Source of the DNA: Thermomicrobiales bacterium | Lineage (GTDB): Bacteria > Chloroflexota > Chloroflexia > Thermomicrobiales > CADCWN01 | Length of the DNA stretch: 64,000 nt | NCBI GenBank assembly: GCA_030446685.1 | Contig: JAUJMV010000012.1 | Span: 14,882-78,881, forward strand | Direction: 5' to 3' | Part shown: one piece after another, positions 28,457-39,270 of the stretch | Position numbering within the stretch: the stretch's first letter is position 1 | Layout: every line of letters begins with the position of its first letter | Notes under the pieces: generated by a model | Told to the model about the DNA's origin: nothing | The model's input: the letters and a program-made list of their open reading frames with translations, nothing else | Database searches by the model: none | Made by a program: the position numbers and the translations under genes

Positions 28457-30874
28457 TCATGGCTTCGCGGGGCTCGGGCTCGGGCGGGGGGGCGTCCGGG
28501 TCGCCGTGCCCGGCTTGGCGCCGGGGGTGGGGGACGGCGCCGGCGTCGCGGTGGGGGGGGCCGATGTCGAGTCGATCCGGCGGGCGCCCTCCGGGCAATC
28601 CTCGATTTCGAGGATATAGGTGGTGGAGCGGACAACGTTGCCGTCGGCCTCGGTGATGACGAGCGCATAACTGACCGTGCCGGGCTCGCTGAATGGCCCG
28701 ATGGTCGCGCTGTACTCCCCCCCGTTCGCCGCCAGCGGCTGCGTCCGCGCGGCCCCGCCGTTGAGCGTGTAGTAGACCAGGGCCTGCGCGGGCGGGGCGT
28801 CCCCGGCGATCGTGGCGCTGAGGGTGTGCGTCGTCGGCTCGGCGCAGCCGGCCCGGTTGATCGGTACGAGCGGCGCGCGGTAGGCGCTGATCGCGGTGTT
28901 CGACGGCGAGATCAGCATCGTCACCGGCACCAACCAGTCGCCGTCGTCGGTGCGGATCGCGACGTTGCCGGTGTGCGACCCGGCCGGCAGCGAGCCGTGC
29001 GCCACGCTGATCGCCACCCACGCTGTCGCGCCGGGCGCGAGCGTCCCCGCCCCCGGCGTGACCTCGATCCAGGGGCTGTCCGCGACGGCACGCCATTCCA
29101 GGGGCTCCTCGCCGGGGTTGGTGAAGGCGAGCGCCCGCGGCCCGAGTTCCACGCCGAGATCGAGGCTGCGCGTCTCCAGCGCGAGGCCGGCGGTCGTCGC
29201 CGGCGTGGCGGTCGGCTGCGGCGTGGCGGCCGGTTGCGGCGTTGCCGTCGGCGCCGGCCTGGTGGGGGAAGGGGGCGGCGTGGCAGGCGCCGGTGTGGGG
29301 GTTGGCGGGATCTGGGTCGGTGGCGGCGGCGTGGGCCTTGCCGGCGTCGGTGTCGGCGGCGCGGCGGTCGGGGTCGGCGCCGCCGTTGTCGCCGTCGGCG
29401 GGGGCGTCGGCAGCACCTTCGCCGCGTGCGCGGTCGGCAGCGCGGCGATCACCGGTGGCGCTGGCGAGTCCGCCGGTGCTGTTGGGGTGGCCTCCGCCAC
29501 GGCCGGGGGTGGGGCGGCGGTCGGGACCGCCCCCTCGCTCGGCGCGGTGGGCACGCCGCCGGTCGCCGCCGGCGGATTGGCGATCGCCGTCGGCACGGCG
29601 CGGCTCGCGGTGGGGGTGCTGCCGGTCGCCGGGGCAGCGCCGGTGGCGACCGGCGCCGGCGCTGGCGTGGCCGTGGGCGCGGGCGTGGGGCTGACGATGA
29701 GCGCGGCGATAGTCGTGCCGCCGCCGGGCGCGGGCGTCGTCAGCGCGGTCGTCCCGATCAGCGAGGCGCCCCTGGTCCGCGTGACCGGCGCGCGGCCGGC
29801 GGCCTGCTTCGTCGTGCCGGCCGGGTCGCCGGCCTCCGGCGCGAACCGGTAGGCGCCGAGGGCGGCGAGGACGGCCACCAGCGCCAGCGTCAGCAGGGCG
29901 CGCAGCGGTGGTCGCCGCTCGATGTAGCGGTCGAGGGTGTGACCCTCCCGGCCGCGGCCGCGCCTGGGCCGGGCCGGCGCCGCGGGGAGTTCGTCCGGGA
30001 GTTCGGCCGGGATCAGCGGGGGCGGCAGCGGGTCATGCGCCGTGCCGGGGCCGGCCTCCTCCGTCGCCGGGGGCGGATCGGCCGGCCCGCCGTCCGCCGA
30101 CGCGGTCGTCGCGGCGGGGCTGGTCGCTGTGGGCAGGGCGCGCGACACCCGCCAGCGGATGTCATCCAGCCCCTCCGCCGTCAGCGGCGGCGCTGGCAGC
30201 GCCGCGAGCGCCACCGCCGGCGTGGGGAGCCGGCCGGCGGCGCAGATCGGGCAGGTGGCGAGATGGGCCGCGATCGCGTCGCGCCGCTCGGCCGCGCGGT
30301 CGTCGTCGCCGACGGCCCGCAGCACGGCGCAGTCCGCGCCGCCACGCCGGAGGGCCAGCGCGGCGGTGAACGCGCGCTCCGCCGCCGCCCGCGCGGTCGC
30401 CGCTTTGGGGACCGGCCGATCGAGGAGTTCGGCGAGGGTGGCGTCGGAGAAGCCGCGCCGCGCGCTCAGGACGAGGATCGCGCGGGCGAGGGGCGACAAC
30501 TCGGCCAGCGCCGCGCCGGCCTCCGCCGCCGGATCGTCGCGGCGGGCCGCCGCGCGCGTGGCGGGCGGCGCCGGGCGGCTCAGCCACCGCAGCCGCCCGG
30601 CCCGGCGTGACAGACCGGCCAGCACCGCCGCCGCGATCGCCGCGTCGAGGGCGGCCGGCGGGTCCGCGGCGGGCAGCGGGCGCGGCCGGCCCGCGAGGCC
30701 GGTGAAGGCCCTGGCGGTCGCCTCGGCGGCCTGCGCGGGATTCCCGCTGAGTTGGAAGGCGAACGAGTAGAGGCGGGCGGCGTGCCGGTCTACCAGAATC
30801 GTCAATGCCTCGCCGTCACCAGCGGTGGCGCGAGGCAGCAGTTCCCCATCCGACATGTAGGCGGCGTGACTCAT
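28457..30874 (-). CDS. Transmembrane sigma/anti-sigma fusion with extracytoplasmic BACON-like domain
   Basis: An 805-residue fusion. Residues ~8-60 resemble sigma region 2 ('LPRATAGDGEALTILVDRHA', 'LYSFAFQLSGNPAQAAEATA'), ~125-175 resemble region 4 ('LAELSPLARAILVLSARRGF', 'DATLAELLDRPV'). A zinc-finger anti-sigma motif HxxxCxxC follows at 204-211 ('HLATCPIC'), then a Pro-rich linker, one membrane helix near residue 320 ('LLTLALVAVLAALGAY'), ~220 residues of Pro/Thr/Ala linker, and outside the cell a BACON-like Ig domain ('SLDLGVELGPRALAFTNPGE', 'SPWIEVTPGAGTLAPG') and a second beta domain. The sigma regions are divergent, so it may be a membrane-tethered sigma factor or a sensor derived from one. 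Confidence 0.75.
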   Translation of the reverse strand: MSHAAYMSDGELLPRATAGDGEALTILVDRHAARLYSFAFQLSGNPAQAAEATARAFTGLAGRPRPLPAADPPAALDAAIAAAVLAGLSRRAGRLRWLSRPAPPATRAAARRDDPAAEAGAALAELSPLARAILVLSARRGFSDATLAELLDRPVPKAATARAAAERAFTAALALRRGGADCAVLRAVGDDDRAAERRDAIAAHLATCPICAAGRLPTPAVALAALPAPPLTAEGLDDIRWRVSRALPTATSPAATTASADGGPADPPPATEEAGPGTAHDPLPPPLIPAELPDELPAAPARPRRGRGREGHTLDRYIERRPPLRALLTLALVAVLAALGAYRFAPEAGDPAGTTKQAAGRAPVTRTRGASLIGTTALTTPAPGGGTTIAALIVSPTPAPTATPAPAPVATGAAPATGSTPTASRAVPTAIANPPAATGGVPTAPSEGAVPTAAPPPAVAEATPTAPADSPAPPVIAALPTAHAAKVLPTPPPTATTAAPTPTAAPPTPTPARPTPPPPTQIPPTPTPAPATPPPSPTRPAPTATPQPAATPQPTATPATTAGLALETRSLDLGVELGPRALAFTNPGEEPLEWRAVADSPWIEVTPGAGTLAPGATAWVAISVAHGSLPAGSHTGNVAIRTDDGDWLVPVTMLISPSNTAISAYRAPLVPINRAGCAEPTTHTLSATIAGDAPPAQALVYYTLNGGAARTQPLAANGGEYSATIGPFSEPGTVSYALVITEADGNVVRSTTYILEIEDCPEGARRIDSTSAPPTATPAPSPTPGAKPGTATRTPPRPSPSPAKP

Positions 30875-31154
30875 CAGCCGTCGCCTTGTAGTGGTGTCGC
30901 GCGCTCATGACGATCCGGGCCGCCGGCGGCGCCGTGTGGATCGGTGGGCCGGCGATCGGCTGTCAATCGCGCGCTGACACAGAGGGGTCCCTACCTGCCC
31001 CTACCATAACATGATCGTTGACCTCCTGACAAGCCCGTTACCCGCGTAAAGAGTAGGAAATTGGTCCTGTTCAGGTACTACGGCGCCCCCGGAACCGCCG
31101 GTTCCGGGGACGCCGCCGCGCCAGCGCGACCACCGCAGTGCATTGCCCCGCACG
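30875..31154. other. Intergenic region between two minus-strand genes
   Basis: No gene seen. It should hold the promoter of the sigma/anti-sigma fusion and the 3' end of the kelch-protein transcript. 'accataacatgatcgttgac' (31003-31022) is unusually AT-rich here. Confidence 0.35.
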
Positions 31155-33433
31155 TTAGCGGGCTGGCACATCGTAGCGCGCGTATTCGCCGAGGAGCGCC
31201 GACCCATTGGACGGCTGGTTGGTGAAGATCGCGTAGATGAAGCGGCCGTCCGGGGTCGAGAGCATGAAGCCGCCATTGAATCGCTGCACCGCGAGCCGAT
31301 AGCCCGTTTCGTCGGCGGTGAGGGCATAGCCCAGCCGGTCGCGCACGGCGGCATTGGGTGGCAGATTGGGTGTAAGCAGGCCGGAGCCCAGCCGCCAGAC
31401 CTTGCCGAAGCCGCGCTGGGGTAGGAACAGCCCAGGCTGTGGCCCCGGCCCCCCGCCGATCTCCTCGCCTTCCCGCCAGGTATCCGGCCAAGCAAGTCGC
31501 GGGCCGTAGTTATCCAGCGAGCCCGACTGCACGCCGCCGGCGAAGACGTAGATCGTCGGCGCGTCGCCCCCCCAATAGATCGTCTCGACCTCGCTCAGAT
31601 AGAACATCCGGCCGCGCTCGAACTCCTGCGTCGCGCCGACCATCTGTCGCGCGGCCTCGATGGGGGCGCCGAGCCGATCGCGCACGCCCTGATCGGCGAA
31701 GTAGAGCCGGCCGAAGTCGCCGGTCAGGTGGGCCGCCTCGCGCTCGATCCGCCGCCCGAACTGGCCGAGCAGGATCGCGTAGGGGGTGCCGGCGTGCTCG
31801 GGGTGGTACTCGAAGCGCGCCCGCTCGAAGTACTGCACGCGGTACCGGTTGCCGTCCTCCAGGGTCTCCTCACGCTCCTCGGTGATCGGGAAGCCGAATT
31901 GGGCCAGGTCGCCGTTGGCCTGCCAGTAGGCCAGGAAGTCGCCGGCGAGGTTGTGGCCGGTCTCGGGGAAGTAGGCCGCGCCCGCCAGCGGCGCCGCCGG
32001 CGCGAGCGCCTGCTGGAAGAGGGCGACCGCGTTGTTGACGCCGCCGAACTGGGCGCGCAGCACGCGCCGCCCGAAGTGGCCGAGCAGCACGTCGTAGGGC
32101 GGCGCGTGCTCCGGGTGGTATTCGAGGCGCACCCGCTCGAAGTACTGCTGGTAGGCCCGGCCGTCCTCCAGCGTCTCGATGCGCACGCTGGTCAGCGGGA
32201 AGCCGTTGCGCGCCAGCCCGCCGTTGCGGTTCCCAGTAGTCGAAGAAGGGGCCGCGCACGCACTGTCCGGTTAGGGGAAACAGGCGCCCGGCAGCGCGTG
32301 CCGTCGGCGTAGAACTCCGCTGTGTTGACTGCCCTCGTCCGGCGATCCGGCTCGCGCGGGTCGTCGATCTCCGTGATGCCGCCAACGATGAGGACGCGGC
32401 CGTCGCTAGCGGCGGTGTGGAACGCACGGCCTCGGCTGAGCGTTGCGGTTGGCGTCCAACGGTCGGCCACCGGATCGTACCGTTCGGCGGCGGCGAGCAC
32501 CTGCTCGTGCCGTCGCTGTAGCTGGACCACCGCCGACGACCAGCACTTGGCCATCGGGCAACAGGGTCGCCGTGTAGGCGGAGCGCTGCTTCGCGCAGCG
32601 CCGCCCCCGGCGTCCAACGCCCAGCAGGCCGGGTCGTAGAGGTCGACGGCGAGCTCCGGGCCTTGCGGCCGTAGCCCAAGGATCAGCACCCGCCCGTCGC
32701 GCAGCGTGAGCGGTGGCGTCGGGGCGAAGGCTTGGCAGGTCGCCCGTGCGGCTCCAGGTGTCCGTCGCCGGGTCGTAGAGATCCGTCCCGACGGAGGCGT
32801 CGTCTGCGCTTTGGGGCCGCTGGGGACAGTGACCACCGGCCACCAGCAGCCGCCCATCCGGCAGCACCGCGCCGCGCTGCGCGCCCAGCACGTTGCCCGG
32901 CCTTCGCGCCCCCGGTGTCCAGCGGTCGAGCGCGGGATCGAATGGCTCGATCTGGGTTGCCGTGGGGCCGCCGATGGTGAGGACCCGACCGTCGGGGAGC
33001 AGCACAGGGTCGTCGCCATGCCCGGTTCGCCGGGAGGTCGGTGTCCAGCGATCGGTCGCCGGATGCGCGTACATCTCCGCCTGCGGACTCAACGCCTCCA
33101 GAGTGAAAGCACCCGGCCGTCGGCGAGCGCCGTGGCGGTGTGGGCGAGGTAGCGGCCACCGGTCGGCGCGGCCAGCGCCCAGCGCCCCGTCGTCGGATCG
33201 TAGCATTCCGTCGCCGTTGGCGTGGAACCGTCGAGCTGGTGAAGCCGCCGGCGACCAGTACTCCGCCGTCGCGGAGCGGTGTCGCGGTGTGGCCGCCGCG
33301 CGGTGTTGGCGGGCGCCGCCGGCAGCCGGACGTCGGCGGCGCGCGCGGCGGGCGGGCGGACCAGGGGGGCGCCGAGCAGCAGGGGGAGCAGGAGCAGGGC
33401 GCAGGCGAGACGGAAGAGACGGTGGCGATGCAT
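31155..33433 (-). CDS. Secreted kelch-repeat protein with C-terminal 'YFERxRxEYHPEH' repeats (frame-broken in the middle)
   Basis: Starts at ATG 33433 with a Sec signal peptide ('LFRLACALLLLPLLLGAP'). Kelch-type blades follow: 'YDPTTGRWALAAPTGGRYLA', 'TATALADGRVL', 'FDPALDRWTPGARRPGN', 'LLPDGQVLVVGGG', 'TAASDGRVLIVGG'. The frame changes repeatedly between 33,300 and 32,190. From 32,290 down the C-terminal third is intact in one frame after the last break: two ~75-residue repeats ('FPLTGQCVRGPFFDYW', 'GRAYQQYFERVRLEYHPEH' and 'FPETGHNLAGDFLAYW', 'YFERARFEYHPEH'), a module common in secreted Chloroflexi proteins. Probably a cell-surface protein; ligand unknown. Confidence 0.75.
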
Positions 33434-33589
33434 CGTCGGACCTCCTCGGCTATCCGGTTGTGGGCATCGGAATAGGGCTCTGGGACGCGCGGCCGCCGCG
33501 TCGCCGCAGATAGAACGCGCCCGCCGCCCGGCGGTTGTGCCGCCCGCCCAGCCGTCCGGCCCCCGCGCCGGATGATCCCTGTTCCCCCC

Positions 33590-33635
33590 TTGACAACCCC
33601 GCGCCGCCGCCCTATAATGTAGAACATAAGTTCTA
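33590..33635 (+). promoter_or_regulatory. dinB promoter with LexA-type SOS box
   Basis: TTGACA (33590-33595), 17-bp spacer, TATAAT (33613-33618), a consensus promoter. Immediately downstream 33620-33635 is the perfect palindrome 'tagaacataagttcta', matching the GAAC-N4-GTTC operator recognised by LexA in Gram-positive bacteria. Its place at the transcript start fits repression. Confidence 0.85.
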
Positions 33636-33659
33636 GTGTACGTTCATCGGGGAACGGGT

Positions 33660-34824
33660 ATGGCCGAACGCTGGATCATCCACGCCGACCTGGATGCCTT
33701 CTTCGCCAACGCCGAGGTGCTGCGCCGCCCCGAGTTGCGCGGCCGGCCGGTCGTGGTCGGCGGCGACCCCGACGGGCGGGGGGTGGTCTCCTCCGCCACC
33801 TACGAGGCGCGCGCCAGGGGCGTCCGCTCGGCGATGCCGGTGGCCCACGCGCGCCGCCTCTGCCCGGACGCCGTCTTCCTGCGCGGCGACTTCGCCCACT
33901 ACGGCGAGCTGTCGCGCCGCTTCCGCGCCATCCTGCGCGACCTCAGCCCGACCGTCGAGGTCGCCTCGATCGACGAGGCCTACCTCGACGCGACCGGCCT
34001 CGCGCGCGAGCCGGGGCCCCCGACCGCCGTGGTCGAGACGATCAAGGCCCGGCTGCGCGCCGAGGTCGGCCTGACCGCCTCGCTCGGCGTCGCCCCGAAC
34101 AAGACCCTCGCCAAGATCGCCTCCGATCTGCGCAAGCCGGACGTGGTGGTGCTCGTCGGGCAGGGCGGGGGCGCGGCCTTCCTCGCGCCGCTGCCGGTCG
34201 GCAGGCTCGCCGGGGTCGGGCCGAAGGCGCGGGCGCGGCTGGCGGCGCTCGGCATCCGCCGGATCGGCGAGCTGGCCGCCGCGCCGCCGGTCCTGCTGCG
34301 CGAGGTCTTCGGCGAGCGCGGCCCGGCGCTGGCGCTCCGTGCGCGGGGGATCGACGACCGCCCGCTCGAGCCGGACACCCCCGCCAAGTCGCGCGGCCAC
34401 GAGCGCACCTTCGCCCGCGACATCGGCGATCTCACCGCCCTGCGGCGCGCGCTGCGCGACCTCAGCGAGCGCACCGCGGCGGAGCTGCGGCGGGGCGGGC
34501 TGGGCGGGCGGATCGTCGCGCTCAAGCTGCGCGACAGCGACTTCCGCACGATCGGCCGCCAGCGCGCCTGCGCGGCGCGACCGACGACGCCGGGGCGATC
34601 TTCGCCGCCGCCGAGGCGCTGCTGCGCGAGGCGCTGGCCGCGCCGGGCGCCCCCTGGGTCGGGCGGCGCCTCCGCCTGCTCGGCGTGCGGGTCGGTGGCC
34701 TCGGCCCGCTGGCCCGCCAGCTCGACCTCTTCGACCCCGCCCCGCTGCGCGACATCCGCCTCAACCGCGCGCTCGACGAGCTCCACGCGCGCTTCGGCCC
34801 CGGCGCGGTGAAGCGTGGGGCGTA
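33660..34824 (+). CDS. dinB: DNA polymerase IV, Y family (one frameshift)
   Basis: Translesion polymerase. Motifs: 'WIIHADLDAFFANAEVL' (first metal Asp), 'VVSSATYEARARGVRSAMP', 'VEVASIDEAYLDATGL' (catalytic Asp-Glu), 'TASLGVAPNKTLAKIASD', HhH motif 'LAGVGPKARARLAALGI', and the little-finger domain 'KSRGHERTFARDI'. A frame change near 34,567 moves the last ~85 residues ('FAAAEALLREALAAPG', 'GPLARQLDLFDPAPLRDIRL') to another frame ending at TAA 34824; 'QLDLFD' resembles a sliding-clamp-binding peptide. Start ATG 33660 follows 'ggggaacgg' and the SOS box. Confidence 0.92.
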
Positions 34825-34850
34825 AGGCGTGGGGCGTGGGGCGTAGAGCG
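34813..34850. repeat. Tandem gcgtgggg/gcgtaagg repeat after dinB
   Basis: Five copies of an 8-base 'ggcgtggg'-type unit starting inside the last dinB codons. I see no matching complementary arm nearby, so this is a half-element or a degenerate member of the hairpin family. Confidence 0.55.
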
Positions 34851-34912
34851 CCGGGCGACGGGGGGCGACCTTCGACTTTCGACCCGCGATCCCGTAGTGA
34901 GTGAGAGCGCGT

Positions 34913-35170
34913 ATGGCAGCGGTGAATGCGTCGGGAGGGGAACATGGAGGCGAGGCGGACGGCCCGGCGGGTCGGGCGGCGCGGCGCTGGGTCTGCCCGT
35001 GCTCCGTGCCGCCGGTCCTGCTGGCGACGGTCGAGGGCGACCGAGTCAATCTCAAAATCCGCGACCGCTACTACCACATCGAGGGCGTGCAGGGGCGCGT
35101 CCGCGCGACCTGCCCGCGCTGCGGCCGGGAACACACTCTCACGCTGAAAGGAGGCGCGACAGACGCGTGA
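34913..35170 (+). CDS. Small zinc-ribbon-like hypothetical protein
   Basis: About 85 residues with 'WVCPCSVPPVLLATVEGDRV' and 'RVRATCPRCGREHTLTL': two Cys pairs that could bind one zinc, around a beta-rich core 'VNLKIRDRYYHIEGVQG'. In-frame starts are ATG 34913 or GTG 34901; a better ribosome-binding site ('gggagggg') precedes ATG 34944 in another frame, so a frameshift near 34,960 is possible. Function unknown. Confidence 0.6.
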   Translation: MAAVNASGGEHGGEADGPAGRAARRWVCPCSVPPVLLATVEGDRVNLKIRDRYYHIEGVQGRVRATCPRCGREHTLTLKGGATDA

Positions 35171-35267
35171 GAGTGCGGAGTGCGGAGTGCGGAGTGCGGA
35201 ATATTCCGGGGCCAATTGCCGCCCCTGGTATACCGGCACCGTCCTATTCCGCATTCTCGCACTGGGA
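35168..35267. repeat. Hairpin with tandem-repeat arms (agtgcgg unit)
   Basis: Left arm 35168-35202 has four copies of 'gagtgcg'; right arm 35250-35267 'attccgcattctcgcact' pairs with its end. It starts at the stop codon of the zinc-ribbon gene and uses the same unit as 5474-5593. Confidence 0.75.
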
Positions 35268-35403
35268 AGAGCCCCGAAGGGCCGGTGGAGCGCGAAAGCG
35301 CCGCACAGCAGGGACGCGGCGGTTGGTGCGACACCACGGACGGCCTGGAGGGCGAGATGGCGCGGCAGCGACTGATGGCGCGGGCTGGGGGCGACCCGGT
35401 GAT

Positions 35404-36003
35404 TTGGCGGCGTGGGACGGGGCGACCGTCGGGGGGGATTTCGACCTGACACCGGCGATCGAGGCGGCGATCGACCGGCTGGCGCGGGCGGCGCGCGACG
35501 ATCCGGCGGCGCGCAACGAACTCTACGCCGCGCTCGAACTGAAGATCGCGCGCTTCCTGGCCCCGTACCGCAAGCGCCGGACCCCGGTCGGGGAATTCGC
35601 CGAGCTGGAGCAGGAGGCGTTCCTGGTCTTCGCCGGGCTGGTGGCCGACTGGACCGGGGCGGGGAGCTTCGCGCGCTACTTCCTCGGTTTCTTCCTGGCG
35701 GCTGCGCCACGTCATCGAGGCCCACGCGCGGCGCTGGCCCCGCGACCGCATCGTGCTGCTGCCGGGGACGAGTTGCTCGACCTGCACGAGGGCCTCCTCC
35801 CGGAGATCGACCCGGCCCTGCAGTTCGGGCCGCTGGGCGCCGAGGAACGGCTGCTGCTGGTCCTGCGCCTGATGGAGGGGTGGTCGTTGGCCGAGATCGC
35901 GCCGCGACTCGGCTGGAGCCGGCGCACCACCTTCCGCCGCTGGCGTGCCCTGCTCGATCGGCTGGAGCGCGAAGTGGTCGCCGGGGCGGAGCGGGCCTCC
36001 TGA
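35404..36003 (+). CDS. Sigma-70-like helix-turn-helix protein (two compensating frame shifts)
   Basis: A sigma-like protein: 'AIEAAIDRLARAARDDPAAR', 'LYAALELKIARFLAPYRKRR', 'EFAELEQEAFLVFAGLVADW' (region 2-like) and 'LGAEERLLLVLRLMEGWSLA', 'EIAPRLGWSRRTTFRRWRAL' (region 4-like HTH). Between 35,700 and 35,767 the better reading is in the next frame ('RHVIEAHARRWPRDRIVLLP'), implying one inserted and one deleted base. The start is unclear: TTG 35404 is the first usable codon in frame, and an ATG at 35357 exists in another frame. The product is probably a small alternative sigma factor or sigma-derived regulator. Confidence 0.7.
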   Translation: MAAWDGATVGGDFDLTPAIEAAIDRLARAARDDPAARNELYAALELKIARFLAPYRKRRTPVGEFAELEQEAFLVFAGLVADWTGAGSFARYFLGFFLAAAPRHRGPRAALAPRPHRAAAGDELLDLHEGLLPEIDPALQFGPLGAEERLLLVLRLMEGWSLAEIAPRLGWSRRTTFRRWRALLDRLEREVVAGAERAS

Positions 36004-36078
36004 GCGGGGCGCGGTCGCGGCCGCCGCGCACGCGGGGCGCTATGGCACCGAAGTTGCAAAGGCCCTGGCGGGTTTGCC

Positions 36079-36107
36079 TTGACAGGACAAGGAAAACACC
36101 GTAGACT
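36079..36107 (+). promoter_or_regulatory. Promoter of the HU gene
   Basis: TTGACA (36079-36084), 17-bp spacer, TAGACT (36102-36107), a near-consensus housekeeping promoter 62 bases before the HU start. Confidence 0.75.
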
Positions 36108-36168
36108 GCGGGGCATTCCCGGTGGATCGTGGGGCGCGAGGTGGAGAGACAACGCCAAGGAGGTTCCC

Positions 36169-36450
36169 ATGCGCAAGCAGGACCTGATCAAGGAAGTCGC
36201 CAGCAAGAGCAACATGTCGCCGCGCCAGGTGCAGATGGTGGTCGACGCGACCTTCGACGCGATCCGCGACGCGATGGCCAAGGGTGACAAGGTGACCCTG
36301 ACCGGCTTCGGCTCGTTCGAGGTCGCCCAGCGCAACGAGCGCGAGGGCCGCAACCCGCGCACCGGCGAGAAGATCACGATCGGCGCGCGCCGCGCCCCGC
36401 AGTTCCGCCCCGGCTCGGAGTTGAAGCGCGCCGTCGGCGCCGACGAGTAG
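36169..36450 (+). CDS. hup: HU-family DNA-binding protein
   Basis: Histone-like architectural protein, 93 residues: '[20 protein letters not shown]', '[20 protein letters not shown]', '[20 protein letters not shown]', the classic HU/IHF body with the beta-arm tip 'RNPRTGE'. Start at ATG 36169 is set by 'aaggagg' 4-5 bases upstream. Strong promoter at 36079; expressed alone or with typA read-through. Confidence 0.97.
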   Translation: MRKQDLIKEVASKSNMSPRQVQMVVDATFDAIRDAMAKGDKVTLTGFGSFEVAQRNEREGRNPRTGEKITIGARRAPQFRPGSELKRAVGADE

Positions 36451-36469
36451 CGGCGCCGCCCGGCGGTTT

Positions 36470-36545
36470 CGACAGATCGGCGCGGCGCTGCTATACTTTC
36501 CACAGGATAGAGCTGCACGGCCCGTGTGGTGACGCACGGGCCGTC
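36470..36545 (+). promoter_or_regulatory. typA promoter and leader hairpin
   Basis: 'ttcgac' (36470-36475), 16-bp spacer, TATACT (36492-36497). The transcript would start near 36504 and fold 'cacggcccgtg' / 'cacgggccgt' (36516-36545) into a strong hairpin. No T-run follows, so it is either a leader structure for typA or the 3' end of the HU mRNA. Confidence 0.55.
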
Positions 36546-36644
36546 CCATGTGTGCCGGCCCCCCGCGTCTCGCGGATTGTTGCCTCGATAGGGGCGCCGG
36601 GCCGGCAGTGGGAACGAATGGGCAAAGGACAGGGATCACCACCG

Positions 36645-38534
<1,890 letters not shown>

Positions 38535-38577
38535 ACCTGGGGCTGTTGTCCCATTCCTGGCGATGACGAGGCCATTG

Positions 38578-38602
38578 AGGGGCATCCCCTCCGGGGTGCC
38601 CC
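38578..38602 (+). terminator. Hairpin after typA
   Basis: 'ggggcatcccc' / 'ggggtgcccc' with a 3-nt loop, 43 bases after the typA stop; no T-run follows except 'tgtcgtgt'. Probable transcript end or processing site. Confidence 0.6.
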
Positions 38603-38614
38603 TGTCGTGTCAGC

Positions 38615-38683
38615 GCGCGTGCGCTCCGCGATCACGCTCGGACACGACTTCCGATACACACACGGGAAACCTCGCTGGCCGAT
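38615..38683. repeat. Left inverted repeat flanking the SMI1 gene
   Basis: Shares 'cgcgtgcgctc', 'ggacac', 'actt', 'gataca' and 'gctggccgat' in the same order with the reverse complement of 39271-39326 (about 75% identity apart from a 13-base extra stretch 'cgcgatcacgctc'). The two arms bracket one gene. Confidence 0.6.
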
Positions 38684-38717
38684 GGGCGTCGCTTGGATCG
38701 TCTCGAGGGTACCGGGG

Positions 38718-39167
38718 TCACACGCTAATGGTGCCGCTCAGCCACCCCGCCAGGAAGATCACCAGTGATGGGGCGACCCATGTGCGGCTATCATCCTCAT
38801 GACTCCACACGAAGACATCGCGACCAACGGCGCGGCTCGCGGCGATCGGGAACGCGAACAAATCCCCGTTCCCGGCGTCGGCGAAGAACACCAGATGATC
38901 GAACGGCATGTACAGCTCCCGATAGTGTCGTGCGGTTCGCATCGCGCGGTTCGTCGACGCGATCTCCCCGGCCGGCCAGATGAACGACCCCTGGCGATCG
39001 GCGATGCCGTTGGTCTCGCGCAAGAGATCGCCCAATTCTTCGGGCAGGGCCACCCCCAACGCCTCCGCGAGCGTGGCCAACTCTGCGGGGGATGCCGGAG
39101 CCCCGAAGGTGAGCCACCCGAGATAGTCCGCGCGTGTGTTGTCTTGCACTATCGTTCGCCAGGGCAT
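38718..39167 (-). CDS. SMI1/KNR4 family protein
   Basis: 149-residue SUKH-fold protein: 'ASPAELATLAEALGVALPEE', 'LGDLLRETNGIADRQGSFIW', 'LVFFADAGNGDLFAFPI', 'DVFVWSHEDDSRTWVAPSL'. SUKH proteins are frequent immunity proteins of contact-dependent and polymorphic toxin systems; no toxin gene is seen in this window. The gene is solitary and flanked by inverted repeats at 38615-38683 and 39271-39326, suggesting it moved as a cassette. Confidence 0.88.
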   Translation of the reverse strand: MPWRTIVQDNTRADYLGWLTFGAPASPAELATLAEALGVALPEELGDLLRETNGIADRQGSFIWPAGEIASTNRAMRTARHYRELYMPFDHLVFFADAGNGDLFAFPIAASRAVGRDVFVWSHEDDSRTWVAPSLVIFLAGWLSGTISV

Positions 39168-39270
39168 CTTCGTTCGCCCCTCCCACTCCGAACTGCCCCT
39201 AGTCCTCGGTCACGTCCCGGCGCGGGCGCTTCGCGGGCGGCATTGGCTCCCCTTGCGAACGCTGCGCTGT

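Noticed and set aside
38765-38805. 'tgcggctatcatcctcatgac' resembles the insertion-element terminal repeat
   Set aside because: Similarity covers ~19 bases with three mismatches and lies within the SMI1 coding sequence; too weak for a second element end.
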